A stretch of 34,313 nt of DNA from Penium margaritaceum. Its lineage: Eukaryota > Streptophyta > Zygnematophyceae > Desmidiales > Peniaceae. The notes beneath the pieces are model-generated. The model saw only the letters and a list, made by a program, of their open reading frames with translations. It searched no databases and was not told the origin of the DNA. Of this stretch, positions 18,531-29,870 are shown one piece after another; the stretch's first letter is position 1, and each line of letters begins with the position of its first letter. Where the stretch lies: positions 6,259 through 40,571 of the forward strand of contig SZWC01023285.1 in NCBI GenBank assembly GCA_023375785.1. Direction: 5' to 3'. The translations under genes were made by a program, and so were the position numbers.

Positions 18531-20259
18531 ATGGCTGGTAGCTTCACTGGGGACGGGTCCTCTGTTAGGGGGACCCCCACCCCCCTTTCTTGCAATGGCT
18601 GCAGTAGCAGCAATAGTAGCAGCAGCAAAAGAAGCAATAGCAGCAGAAGCAGCAATAGCAGCAACAACAATAGAAGCAGCAACAGAAGCAGCAGCTAAAG
18701 CAGAAGCAGCAGCAGTAGGAGGAGAAGCAGGAGGAGCAGGAGCAGCAGCAATAGCAGGAGCAGTAGCAGCAGCAGCAACAGAAGTAGCGGCAGCAACATC
18801 AGCAGCAACAGCAATAGGAGCAGTGGAAACAACCTTCTGGCGTCGTTGGCGACAATCATGACCCCCTCGCTGCTCTTCAGCAACAGCTCGTCGCCCTGAC
18901 ACAGCAGCTTGTGGCACTGCAGCCATTGGTCTCTCATACTGCCAGAAGTTTGCCGCCATCCTTCATCCCTCCAGGGCATGCCAGCTCAGCTATGTCTGCT
19001 ACCGTGCACTACCTAGCGTAGCAGCAGACTTAGCGCCAACGGCGGACAGTGACCTCCATCCTTGGTCCCACTCTGGGTGCCGGCTGCAGGCAAAAGGACT
19101 TTGAGACGCCGCCGCCGTCGCTTTAGGCCGGCGAGCAGTTCCGGAGCTAGGAGCTCAACTTCCGGATCTGGGCGCAAGGTGAGGGCCTGTGGGCATACTA
19201 CACCCTGCCGTTTGACGCCACCCTAGCCGACTAGTTATATGACGCTGATCGTGCCGTCCACGCTCTAGTCCCTGTCGCCCCTCCGGCTTCCCGCCTCGCC
19301 CTCGAGCCCTTCTTAGGCGACTTCACCGTTGGCGCCACCCCAGACCCTATAGCCGCATGGCACAACCTCACTCGTCCCCATCGCTTGTCCAGCGAGGCTG
19401 AGACCAGCTGCTTGCTGCGGGAGTTCAACTCCCTGCACATGGGGGAGACAGAGACGGTCACCTCCTATTGGCAGCGGGCGGAGGACATCCTTCGTCGCCT
19501 CGGGACCTCTGCACCACTTCCTCTGGCTCTGCTCCTGACCATCAAGCGCGGTGCCACCGACGCGTATGCGGACGTCTTCGTTCACTAATCTCACGACGTC
19601 CTCTCCACTATGGCGGCCCAGGGCACCCTCATGCCCTGGGCATACGAGCTCTTCCTCCGGATTGAGGAAGCTCGTCTGGAGTCCCGCCTCCAGCGCATGG
19701 AGGCTCTCGCCTCCCCTATCGTCGCTTCTGTGGCTGTCGCCTCCCCCGTCGTAGCTACCTCATCGTCATTGGGGAACAAGAAGCGTCAAAACAAGAAAGG
19801 CAAGGGTCAGCAACAACTACAGCAGCGACCGTCGGCCGGGTCCAGCGGTGGAGGCTTGGTCTGCCACAACTATGGCCAGCCCGGGCATGGGTGGTACACG
19901 TGCCCTCTACCAACTGCAAGGCGCACGCCAACGCCACCGTGCATCGCAAGCAAGAGCACCATCTCGCCTCTGTCGCCGTAACTGTCCCCGAATCTGACAC
20001 TTCGGCCTCATCCAGCACCTCCACCACTGTGGTTGCTTTGCCAGTCCAGCCGACACCAGCGCCGCAATAGTCGACGCCGGCTCAGTCCTCCTTCTACCCG
20101 GGCTCCGGTGCCATCACCCTGCACTCCGTCTACACTCCCGGGTCATCCTCTCATGAGCGTTAGTTGGAGCAGTTCATTGCACTCCAGCCCGGCCTGCCTC
20201 GCTCTCCTCCCCAGGGAAGTGCGAGTTACATCACTTCCTACTCTCCTGCCTAGCTCTGC
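18531..20259 (+). pseudogene. gag: gag of element C, broken
   Basis: The candidate start ATG 18531 (MAGSFTGDGSS) is soon followed by a CAG-triplet run encoding poly-Ser with Asn and Arg, which ends in a stop. The recognisable gag body uses another frame from about 18845 (DPLAALQQQLVALTQQL). It carries TAG stops at 19019, 19031, 19124, 19148 and 19232 and TAA at 19586. The core F-E-T-P-P-P and G-L-W-A-Y-Y matches the A gag. The zinc knuckle at 19862-19903 is C-H-N-Y-G-Q-P-G-H-G-W-Y-T-C, with the second Cys changed to Tyr. A one-base loss near 19920 shifts frame before protease; TAGs at 20068, 20161 and 20251 follow. Confidence 0.85.
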
Positions 20260-20874
20260 ATGACTGAAACTGAGCTACGGTCGTGTCCCGTTTCCTCGTC
20301 TGTTTTGTTGTATCCCATGGCCTCCGCTACCCCTTCCCATGACGATGTTGCATGGCTTGACGATTGTCAGTCTCGGTTTGCGCCTCCTTCCACCGCTTCC
20401 GAGTCCCTTGCTTGCTGCCATGTGACCGTTTGCGATTTTGCGACCCCGGTCGAGGACCCTGCCAAGACCTGGATCATCGACTCCGGGGCCACGCATCACA
20501 TGACGGCCTCTCGTGGGGCCTTTAGTACGCTCGGTCTTGTTGGCAATGTCTCCGGTGTCTGGACAGGCTCTGGACAGGTGTTGCCTGTCCGTGGTGTTGG
20601 TGTCTTTCGTTTCCGTGGTCCTTCCGGTGACGTCTTTCTGACCAATGTCCTCTTCGTCCCTGGTCTTGAGCTCAGCCTCCTTTCCGTCACTACCCTTGAC
20701 TGCATGAGCATGGATGTTGTGCACTCGCGTGGTGCTGGCACTGTGTCATTACGTTCGTCTGGTCTTTTTGTACTGCACGCCACCGCCCGTGGCAACCTGT
20801 GGCATGTACCTCGCCTTTCCTCCTCTCCTTTTGTCTCCTCCCCGTCGGCCGCCACAAGCCATGTGTGTCACTAG
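20260..20874 (+). pseudogene. aspartic protease of element C
   Basis: A 204-codon open stretch. The protease motif W-I-I-D-S-G-A-T-H-H-M-T is intact, with Asp at 20479-20481, and is followed by the typical LFVPGLELSLLSV segment. Of the four copies only C and D keep an unaltered D-S-G triad. The frame ends near 20874 because C lacks two bases that D has near 20865, so the link to integrase is lost. Upstream stops mean it could not be made as part of a Gag-Pol product by ordinary decoding. Confidence 0.88.
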
Positions 20875-21755
20875 TACGCTTTCTCCTCAGCACACTCGCC
20901 TCTGGCACCGCTGCCTCTGCCACGTCCATTCTGTTGTCGTAGAGAGCATACTCTACGCCTAACCAGCCCGGAGACTGTCCCCCTCTCGTGTCCCACTGAG
21001 TGCATTGTGCTTAGGGGAAAATTCACCGGTCCACGTACCCTTTGTCTTCCTCCCGTGCATCTGCACCTCTCGACCTTGTCCATTCCGACGTCATGGGTCC
21101 TCTCCCCACCGAGTCTGTCGGCGAGTACGGCCGCTATGTCCTCACTCTCAGTGACAACTATTCTTGCTACCGCTGGGTCTTTTGCCTTCGGCAGAAGAGC
21201 GACGTTACCCGAGCCGTCCATGACTGGCTTGTCCTCATGCAGTGCAAGTATGGCCACTCTCTTCGCCGCTTTCGCTCTGATCACGGTGGTGAGTACATGG
21301 GTGAGACCACGACCTTTCTCGCCTCCTACAGGACGTACCATGAGACATCCGAGCCCTACACGCCCGCCGAGAACGGTGTCTCCGAACGGTGCAACCGTAC
21401 CATGGCCGATGCCGTCCGCACCATGCGGGTTGAGTCCAGTCCCTCCGATGGCTTCTATTTTGAAGCCATGGCCTACATGACCTGGGTCTGGAACCGGATT
21501 CCCCACGGTCCCCTTCCTCGCCAGTCCATGCCGTACGAGCATTGGTGCGGTCAGCGAGCTGACCTTCGCCCGGCTCGCGTCCGGGGCTGCGTGGCCATTG
21601 TGTGGCTACCCACCCCGCAGCAGGGCGGCAAGCTCGCCCCCCGCGGACGTCCCTGCACTTTCTTGGGTGTCTCTTGTCAGTCCAAGGCCTGGTACTTTTG
21701 GGATCCCTCTTGACACTACATCGTCGAGTCCCGGGATGCCCTCTTCTTCGAGGAC
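20875..21755 (+). pseudogene. integrase of element C, catalytic triad intact
   Basis: The zinc-binding start (L-W-H-R-C-L-C-H) is in a different frame from the core, and bases are missing around the Cys pair near 21005 relative to D. The core from 21042 has Asp 21087-21089 (HSDVMGP), Asp 21279-21281 (FRSDHGGEY) and Glu 21384-21386 (NGVSER), spaced as in copia integrases. MTWVWNRIPHGPLP and KAWYFWDPS follow. TGA 21711-21713 (CGA, Arg, in D) interrupts the frame. This is the best preserved integrase core of the four. Confidence 0.9.
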
Positions 21756-22800
21756 ATGTTTCCTCGCGACCTCATTTGCTCCGGCTCGTCCATGTCTATC
21801 CGGTCGCACGAGGGATTGGTGAGTCCGTCCTCCGTCTTGCCGCTTCCGGGTGACACATCCCTTAGTCCCTCTCACCCGGTAGTCCCAGTCGCGTCCGCTG
21901 GCCCCTCCAAGCTGGCACCCTCAGTTGCGTCTGCTGGTCCCTTTGGACCAACAGCCCCAGTTGCGTCCGCTGGTCCCTCCACGCCGGCAGCCCCAATCGT
22001 GTACAGTGGTCCCTCTGAGCCGGCAGTCCTAGTTGCATCTGCTGGTGTCTCTGGACCATCAACCCTGGTCACATCCGCTGGTTCCTTCGGGTCGGCAGCC
22101 CCAGTTGGGTACACTAGTCCATCTGAGCCAGCAGCCCTAGTTGCGTCCGCTGGTTCCGCCGGATCGGCAACCCCAGTCGCGTCCGTTGGTCCCACGGGGC
22201 CAGCAACCCCAATCGCGTTTGTTGGTTTCTCTAGACCGGCAGCCCCAGTCGTGTATAGTGGTCCCTCTGAGCCGACAGCCCTAGTCGCGTCCACTGGTCC
22301 CGACGGACTAGCAGCCCCAATTGCGTCTGCTGGCCCCTCCGAGACAGTAGCTCCAATCGCGCCCGCTGGCCCCTCCAGGCCAGCAGCCCCGGTCGCATTG
22401 GCCGGCCCCTCTGGGCCAGCAACCCCGTCGGCCTCCATTGGCACGTCGGACTCAGTGCCATCAACTGTCCTGCCACGCTACGCACGTGGCCCAGGCGGCA
22501 ACCTCCGACCTAGACCGTCGGTGAGTGCGCAGACCGTCGCACCGCGCTCCGTGGCGCCTCAAACCCCCGTGGCCCCACGTGTCTCCTCCACTCCCACGGT
22601 CGTGAGTGGGGACCTTGGCACCAAGGCCCTCGGCTTGATCACCTCGGCCATCATTACAGACCTTCACCCGGGCTCCGTACTCGGCTATGTCATGCTTCAT
22701 CACGAGCATCGGCACGCTTTCGTGGCTGCACTCGGGCGCATTCTACCTGGGGCTCGAGATGCACATGCTCTCTCAGTCCGCTCCACAGCAAGCCCGGAGG
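21756..22800 (+). other. integrase-RT spacer of C with a 12-residue repeat
   Basis: Open frame, same as integrase and RT. About 15 tandem copies of a 36-bp unit (about 21884-22430) encode variants of P-V-A-S-A-G-P-S-G-P-A-A. Units of the type V-V-Y-S-G-P-S-E occur near 21998, 22106 and 22250, that is, at multiples of 36 bases. The spacer ends near GDLGTKALG, as in A and B. It is likely a flexible linker; no catalytic motif is seen. Confidence 0.82.
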
Positions 22801-23870
22801 ACCCAGCCACCCTACGCGAGGCACGAGCCTCTCTTGAAGCCGCACAGTGGGACATTGCATGCGCCGATGAGCTCGCCGCCATCCGATAGCACCATGTGTA
22901 CGACCTCGTCGACCTTCCTCCAAGTCGGAAGGCCATCGGCCCCAAGTGGGTCTTTTGGCGCAAGTGGAAGCCTGACGGGTCCTTGGACAAGTACAAGGCC
23001 GGCCTTACAGCCAAGGGGTTTTCCCAGATTCATGGGGTCGACTACGACCAGATCTTTGCTCCAGTTGGCCGGTTCTCTACTAGCCGAGCGCTCTTCAGCC
23101 TGGTTGCCCAACATGGGTGGGAGCTGCATCAGATAGATGTGAGCAACGCCTTTCTCCATGGTTCACTGGAGGGTGAGGAGCTCTATATGGTGCATCCCCC
23201 AGGCTTTGACGATGGCACTTGGAGAGTCTGGCGACTGCGTAAGGCCCTGTATGGCGTGAAGCTGTCGCCTTGGTGCTGGAACCAAAAAATCAGCAGCACG
23301 CTCCTTCATGGCGGGCTCTAGCGCAGCACCGCTGACCCCACACTGTTTGTTAGTCCGCGAGACCAGACTTTTGCCGCTGTTCTGGTTTATGTCGACGATC
23401 TTTTTATTGCGTCGCCAGACACGACTACCATCCAACGTGTCAAGGACTTGTTGCACGTCGCCTACCAGATGAAGGATCTCGGATCTGCCAGAGTCTTCCT
23501 GGGCATGGAGCTCGAGCATGACCGCTCCCAGGGCGTCCTACACATCCACCAAGCCGCCTATGTGCAGACGCTGTCCACCCGCTTTACGAAGGACCTGCCA
23601 TGCGTGCCGAGCGCATCCTCACCCATGTCACTCGATGGTCATGTGAAGCTGAAGATTCCTGATCCAACTGTTGTGGGGGAGCCAGTTGACGTGATTAAGT
23701 ACGTGCGAGTCATGAGGTCACTCATGTTCCTGGCGACGATGACACACCCAGACATCGCATTCGCCATCAACCTCCTGGCCCAGTTTTCTCAGGAGCCGCG
23801 TCACCTCCACTACAAGGCCGCGATCCGAGTACTGCGCTATGTCATCTTGACTCCTCAGCAAGGTCTCATG
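22801..23870 (+). pseudogene. reverse transcriptase (RVT_2 type) of element C, interrupted
   Basis: Copia RT motifs are all present in one frame: VYDLVDLPPSRKAIGPKWVF, FAPVGR, WELHQIDVSNAFLHG, LRKALYGVKLSP and an intact YVDD box at 23388-23399. SLMFLATMTHPDIAF follows. Only two stops interrupt this domain: TAG 22887-22889 and TAG 23319-23321 (Gln in D). This is the least damaged RT in the window. Confidence 0.93.
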
Positions 23871-24355
23871 TTCCGCTGTGAGCCATTTGTTATCGCGGTG
23901 GACTACACCGACAGTGACTGGACCGGCAGTCTGGACCTAAGAGTCGCACAGGCCCGATCTTTCTAATTGGCGGCACTGCTATGTCCTGGCACAGTGGCAA
24001 GCAGGGGTGCATTGCACGCAGCATTGCTGAGGTTGAGTACGTTGCTCTTGGCTTAGGCACATGTAAGAGTGTGTGGTTGCGTCGTGTGTTGTCCGTGTTG
24101 CGTCAGTCTGTCGCATCCATCACGTTGCATTGTGACAATGAGAGTGCCATGGCCATCGCCGACAATGACGGCATGCATCACACACGCACAAAGCACATCA
24201 ACACTGAGTATCACTATGTGCGTTCGTTGTTGCATGACGACAGCATCAACATCGTGTGGGTTGAGACAGTACGGCAGTTGGTTGACTGCTTGACCAAGGC
24301 ACTGAAGCGTGACTCATTTAAGAAGGTTGTGAGTTCATTCGGCATGTGTCCGTGA
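23871..24355 (+). pseudogene. RNase H of element C, frameshifted
   Basis: DYTDSDWTG is followed by a frame loss ending at TAA 23964-23966; the domain resumes in another frame from about 23945 to TGA 24353-24355. The remaining motifs AEVEYVALG, HCDNESAM and TKHINTEYHYVRSLL are intact, so the acidic residues are present across both frames. Element D has the frame loss at the same place. Confidence 0.9.
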
Positions 24356-24455
24356 GTGACTCTCTCTGTCCCTGCTTGCATTTTTGCTTGGCTTGGGGGA
24401 GTTTGGTCGTTGATTGTGTCTCTGCCCGCACATGTGCACTAAGCCTGTGAGTCAT

Positions 24456-24462
24456 GGGAGAG
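24456..24462 (+). promoter_or_regulatory. polypurine tract of C
   Basis: GGGAGAG directly precedes the TGTTGGTTTTT start of the shared LTR; D has GGGGGAG at the equivalent place. Confidence 0.8.
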
Positions 24463-25311
24463 TGTTGGTTTTTATGCATCTATCATTGTACTCTCTTGTG
24501 TCCTCCCGGCTTGTGTACATCAGCATGCAGATGACTGACGGCGAGACTTGACGCCGCTGGAGTGTCGCTCGGTGGAGCCGACGCAAGCTGAGGCCCACTC
24601 ACCTTTCTTTGGAGCCTCGTCCCTCTGGCGATGCGCTCAGCTCCATCTGCAGGCCTCCTCGGCGGTCAGGCCGCTGGCGGTCACTACCACTGCAGATGCT
24701 GTCTGCATGCACCTAGCGCTGTGTCTGGTTGTGGCATTCCGTCTACAGCATCATGCGGTGCCTAGGGTGCAGGTTTCCTGCTGTATGGCCCTGTTTGGCA
24801 TCGCTGACTGTTGTAGGTACTGCCTGGGTTTGGGTAGCCATAACTCCTTGCTGCTATTTTTCTAGCTGATTCTGACCGCACCAGTGCGTTCGTAGCGTCG
24901 GTATTATGGTATGGTCCTATTTTCAGGCAAAAAGGGCGATGCTCGGGTTTTGGGTTGTCAGGCGTGTGGCAAGGCTCACCGAGAAAACCCCGCCTGCCAG
25001 AAAACAGGTCTAGGACTATTTTCTGATTGGCTGGTTAGCTGAGTAACAAGTTCTAAACTAGTGGGAGGGAGCTAGAACTTGGAGGGATCTCCCATTGTTC
25101 CTCATTCTTCATTCTTAATCAATCACTTTCAGTTTTCAGCTGCTTTCTGGCGCAAACATCGGTGCGCGCGTTTTTGAGTAACAAACATAGAGCTTCCAAA
25201 CTTTAACTATAGAGCAGCAGATTGAGGGGACAACAGACTTAAGCAACGAGCCTGGAAGTCCACACGATGCATCAACAACGCCGCTGCCCCAACCTGTTGC
25301 CTAGGTTTTCA
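24463..25311 (+). repeat. LTR shared by C (3') and D (5')
   Basis: About 849 bp, TGTTGG to TTTTCA. It has a purine tract on its left (C's 3' end) and a PBS at 25316-25327 on its right (D's 5' end). It matches 33461-34156 and most of 16290-17142. No target duplication separates C from D. Confidence 0.92.
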
Positions 25312-26464
25312 AGCTTGGTATCAGAGCCAGAGCATGGCAGCAGTAGCAGAAGACTGGCGTACAAGTGTCAGACAACGCCAGCGGACCCCCATACGTGCTA
25401 GTGCAAGGGAAATGCTGCCGGATTTTTTCCGACAGCATTGACCCGCCTGGTGGCGACGTCAGACTTTTTCCCACGGCGACTGGGCCGGGGGAAATTCTGC
25501 TGAAAGTTTTCGGCAGCGCTGACCCCCACGCGTGACACGAGGAGGTGAGCGACATGCCACGTCCGACACCTGCGGGCGACGACACACGCTACAATGTCAC
25601 CCAGGTGCAGTGACTGGTACTAGCACATAGAAGCAGCAGTCTGTAGTAGCGGCAGCCATAGGAAACGACAGCGAGTAGNCTAGGTTTTCAAGCTTGGTAT
25701 CAGAGCCAGAGCATGGCAGCAGTAGCAGAAGACTGGCGTACAAGTGTCAGACAACGCCAGCGGACCCCCATACGTGCTAGTGCAAGGGAAATGCTGCCGG
25801 ATTTTTTCCGACAGCATTGACCCGCCTGGTGGCGACGTCAGACTTTTTCCCACGGCGACTGGGCCGGGGGAAATTCTGCTGAAAGTTTTCGGCAGCGCTG
25901 ACCCCCACGCGTGACACGAGGAGGTGAGCGACATGCCACGTCCGACACCTGCGGGCGACGACACACGCTACAATGTCACCCAGGTGCAGTGACTGGTACT
26001 AGCACATAGAAGCAGCAGTCTGTAGTAGCGGCAGCCATAGGANGTCCACACGATGCATCAACAACGCCGCTGCCCCAACCTGTTGCCTAGGTTTTCAAGC
26101 TTGGTATCAGAGCCAGAGCATGGCAGCAGTAGCAGAAGACTGGCGTACAAGTGTCAGACAACGCCAGCGGACCCCCATACGTGCTAGTGCAAGGGAAATG
26201 CTGCCGGATTTTTTCCGACAGCATTGACCCGCCTGGTGGCGACGTCAGACTTTTTCCCACGGCGACTGGGCCGGGGGAAATTCTGCTGAAAGTTTTCGGC
26301 AGCGCTGACCCCCACGCGTGACACGAGGAGGTGAGCGACATGCCACGTCCGACACCTGCGGGCGACGACACACGCTACAATGTCACCCAGGTGCAGTGAC
26401 TGGTACTAGCACATAGAAGCAGCAGTCTGTAGTAGCGGCAGCCATAGGAAACGACAGCGAGTAG
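25301..26464 (+). repeat. exact triplication of the LTR end and leader start, joined at single Ns
   Basis: 25301-25678, 25680-26042 and 26044-26464 are overlapping copies of the same sequence, apparently without any mismatch, and are separated by one N at 25679 and one at 26043. Each copy contains the PBS (25316, 25695 and 26102) and the two leader hairpins. Perfect identity next to gap characters points to unmerged contig ends. Confidence 0.9.
25316..25327 (+). promoter_or_regulatory. primer-binding site of D (first of three copies)
   Basis: TGGTATCAGAGC, four bases after the LTR end. The copies at 25695-25706 and 26102-26113 belong to the probable assembly duplication. Confidence 0.9.
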
Positions 26465-27320
26465 TGGCAGCAGCAACCAGCAGCAGCTGCGTGCAGCAAC
26501 AGTAGCAGGCACAAGCAGGAGCTCACAGTATCCCACAGCAGTAGCAGCCTATAGTAACAACTCGCAACAGTAGCAGCCCGTAGCAGCAGCAGCCCGCAGC
26601 AGTAGCAGCCCGCATCAGCACCCCGCAGCAGCAGCCCACAGAATCAGCACTTAGCAGCAAAGAGCAGCATCGGCAGCAAGCAGCAACTGTAGTAGCGTGT
26701 AGTAGCAGTAGCAAGCTGCAGCAGCCGCTACAGCGAGTCATAGCAGCAACCAGCTGCAGCAGTAGCAGCAACGAGCAGCTGTCGGCAGCAGCCAGCAGCG
26801 GCTGCTGCTATTCGCTACCCGTAGTGAGCGAGCAACGAGTAGCACCCCGCTGCAGCCAACGAGTAGTAGCTTGCTGCCAGCGAGCAGTAGCTTGCTACCA
26901 GCGAGTAGTAGCCCGCTGCTCGCAACCAACAGCGGGCAGGTGCCCGCTGTGACAGACGAGAGAAAAAAAACGCAAGAGAAAAAAATTCCCCCACCCCGCT
27001 AGCTTCCTTGCCGCGGCTGTAGTAGCTACCTTTGCTGCTGCAACAGCCACATCAGCCGCAGCAGCCCGCAACAGCTGCAGTTGCTGCTGCCATTGTAGCC
27101 GCAGCAGCAATAGTAACAACATCACCAACTACAGCCGCAGCAGCAGCAGTAGTAGCAACAGTAGTAGCAGCAATTGTAGCCGCACCAATAGCAGCAGTAG
27201 CAACAGCAGCTTCAACAACACCAGCAGCAATAGTAGCAACAGCACCAAGAGCAGCTGCAACAGTAGCATCAATAGCTGTAGTAGCAGTAGCAACAACAGT
27301 AGCTGCAGCATCTGCCCTAA
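26465..27320 (+). repeat. CAG/GCA-rich low-complexity leader of D
   Basis: CAG, GCA and TAG triplet blocks (about 26465-26940 and 27010-27320) are separated by an A-rich run near 26960-26985, colinear with C. Biased Ala and Leu open frames on both strands are disregarded. Confidence 0.82.
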
Positions 27321-27332
27321 AAACCACCACTA

Positions 27333-27488
27333 CTGATGTCAGCGTCACGTTGCTGATGTCACTGTTGTCATCATTGCTGACGTTATCAACTCATAAAAAA
27401 AGGAGGGCAAGGGAATGGGGAAGAAAACCTGAGGGTGGGCGGGATCTCCACCGCCCTCAGTTGACGTCACTGCTGATGTCATCAACAC
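27333..27488 (+). promoter_or_regulatory. TGACGTCA-like cluster upstream of D gag, eroded
   Basis: CTGATGTCAGC, GCTGATGTCAC, GCTGACGTTATC, TTGACGTCAC and GCTGATGTCATC are spread over about 150 bases. Most differ from TGACGTCA by a single C-to-T or G-to-A change. Confidence 0.4.
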
Positions 27489-27527
27489 AGACAAAAAGAA
27501 ACCAACAAAACGAAGGGGCATCAAACC

Positions 27528-29252
27528 ATGGCTGGTAGCCCCACTGTGGAGGGGTCCTCCTCTGTTGGGGGGACCCCCACCCCCCTTTCTTGAAATGGCT
27601 CCAGCAGCAGCAGTAGCAGCAGCACTAGCAGCAGCAGTAGTAACAGCAGTAGCAGCAGTAGCAGATGCAGCAACAACAGCAGAACTAGCAGTAGCAATAA
27701 CAACTGTAGCAGGAGCAGTGGGATGAGTAGGAGCAGCAGCAATAGCCGGAGCAGTAGCAATAGCAGTAGAAGTAGCAGTAGCAGTAGCAACAGCAACAGC
27801 AGCAACAACACGAGTGGCATCAACCTTCGGGCATCGTTGGCAACAACCCTGATCCCCTCGCTACTCTTCAGCAATAGCTCGCCGCCCTGACGTAGCACCG
27901 TGCGGTACTACAACCATTGGTCTCTCAGACTCCCACCTGTGTGCCGCCATCCTTCATCCCTCCAGGGCATGCCAGCCCAACTGTGTCTGTTGCCACGCAC
28001 TACCTGGCGTAGCAACAGACTTAGCGCGAGCGGTGGAGAGTGACCTCCATCCTTGGCCCCAATCTGGGTGCCGGCCGCAGGCAAAAGGACTTTGAGACGC
28101 CGCCACCGCCGCTTGAGGCCGACAAGTGGTTCTGGAACCGGGAGCTCAGCTTCTGGATCTGGGCGCACGGTGAGGGCCTGTGGGCATACTACACCCTGCC
28201 GTATTACGCCACCCTAACCGACTAGTTATATGATGTTGGTCGTGCCGTCCGCGCTCTAGTCAGTGTCGTCCCTACGGCTTCCCGCCTCACCCTCGAGCCC
28301 TTCTTAGGCGACTTTAGCGCTGGCACCACCCCAGACCCTGCAGCCACATGGCACGAACTCACTCATCCCCATCGCTTGTCCAGCGAGGCTGAGACCAGCT
28401 GTTTGGTGCGGGAGTTCAACTCCCTGCACATGGGGGAGACCGAGATGGGTCACCTCCTATTGGCAACGGGCGGAGGACATCATTCGTCGCCTCCAGACCT
28501 CTACACCACCTCCTCTGGCTGCGCTCCTCACCATCAAGCGTGGTGCCACCGACGTGTACGCAGACGTCTTCGTCCACTACTCTCACGATGTCCTCTCCAC
28601 CATGGCGGCCCAGGGTACCCTCATGCCCTGGGCATACGAGCTCTTCCTCCAGATTGAGGAAGCTTGTCTGGAGTCCCGCCTCCAGCGCACGGAGGCTCTC
28701 GCCTCCCCTATCGTCGCCTCCGTGGCCGTCGCCTCCCCCGTCGTAGCTACCTCATTATCATTGGGGAACAAGAAGCATCAAAACAAGAAAGGCAAGGGTC
28801 AGCAACAACTACAGCAGCGACCGTCGATCGGGTACAGCGATGGAGGCTCGGTCTGCCACAACTGTGGCCAGCCCGGGCACGGGTAGTACACGTGCCCTCT
28901 ACCAATGGACGAGGCGCGCGCCATCGCCACCATGCATCGTCAGCGGGAGCGCCATCTCGCCTCTACCGCCATAGCTGTCACCGACTCTGACACTTCGGCC
29001 TCATCCAACACCTCCGCCACTCTGGTTGCTTCGCCTGTCCAGCCGACACCAGCACCGCAATAGTCGACGCCGGCTCAGTCCTCCTTCTACCCGGGCTCCG
29101 GCGCCATGAGCCTGCACTCCGTCTACATTCCTGGGTCATCCTCCCGTGAACATCAATTAGAGCACTTCATTACTCTCTAGCTCGGCCTGCCTCGCCCTCC
29201 TCCCCAGGGAAGTACGAGTTGCATCAGTTCCTACACTCCTGCCTAGCTCTGC
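27528..29252 (+). pseudogene. gag: gag of element D, broken
   Basis: The candidate start ATG 27528 (MAGSPTVEG) meets a TGA after about 20 codons, before the CAG-triplet run. The gag body uses another frame and shares TAG stops at 28010, 28022 and 28223 with C. A one-base gain near 28445 shifts the frame, which then stays open from 28554. The zinc knuckle at 28854-28895 keeps C-H-N-C-G-Q-P-G-H-G and the last Cys, but has TAG (28884-28886) where C has Trp. TAGs at 29061 and 29244 are shared with C; TAG 29178 is Gln in C. The frame runs on into protease. Confidence 0.86.
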
Positions 29253-29870
29253 ATGACTGAGACTGAGCTACGGTTGTGTCCCGTTTCCTTGTCTGTTTTG
29301 TTGTCTCCCATGGCGTCTGCTACCCCTTCCCATGACGACATTGCATGGCTTGACGATTGGCAGTCTCGGCTCGCGCCTCCTTCCATCACTTCTGTGTCCT
29401 TTGCTTGCTGCGATGTGACCGTTAGCGATCTGGCAACTTTGGTACAGGACCTTGCCGAGACCTGGATCATCGACTCCGGGGCCACGCATCACATGACGGC
29501 CTCTTGTGAGGCCTTTAGTATGCTTGGTCTTGTTTGCGATGTCTCCGGTGTCCTGACAGGCTCCGGAAAGGTGTTGCCTGTCCATGGTGTTGGTGTCGTT
29601 CGTTTCTATGGTCCTTCCGGTGACGTCTTTGTGACCGATGTCCTCTTTGTCCCTGGTCTCGAGCTTAGCCTCCTGTCCGTCAATACCCTTGACCGCATGA
29701 GCATGGATGTTGTGCACTCACGTAGTGTTGGCACTGTGTCGCTGCGTTTGTCTGGTCTTGTCGTACTACACGCCACCGCCCGTGGCAACCTGTGGCATGT
29801 ACCTTGCCATTCCTCCTCTCCTTCCGTCTCCTCCCCGTCGGCCGCCACAGGCCATATGTTTTTCACTAGT
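29253..29870 (+). pseudogene. aspartic protease of element D
   Basis: Intact motif W-I-I-D-S-G-A-T-H-H-M-T with Asp at 29472-29474, then LFVPGLELSLLSV. It is in frame with the end of gag (from 28554) and with the first part of the integrase zinc region. No stop falls inside the domain. It could be expressed only if upstream stops were bypassed. Confidence 0.88.

Larger units (their letters stand above)
16222..25311 (+). mobile_element. Ty1/copia retrotransposon C
   Basis: A second copia family, related to A/B in gag and pol but with unrelated LTRs. The 5' LTR ends at 17142, the PBS is at 17147-17158, the internal part runs to 24462, and the 3' LTR is 24463-25311. Its 5' end is irregular because the LTR begins at the B duplication and carries an extra U3 unit. 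No target duplication can be assigned because the 3' LTR is shared with element D. The coding region has many stops and several frameshifts. Confidence 0.9.

Noticed and set aside
24463..25311. Middle LTR as a solo LTR unrelated to the flanking internals
   Set aside because: It has a purine tract on its left and a PBS on its right, so it serves both neighbours.
25301..26371. Three identical 94-codon minus-strand frames that look like a gene family
   Set aside because: They lie antisense to the LTR end and leader and exist three times only because of the probable assembly triplication around Ns.
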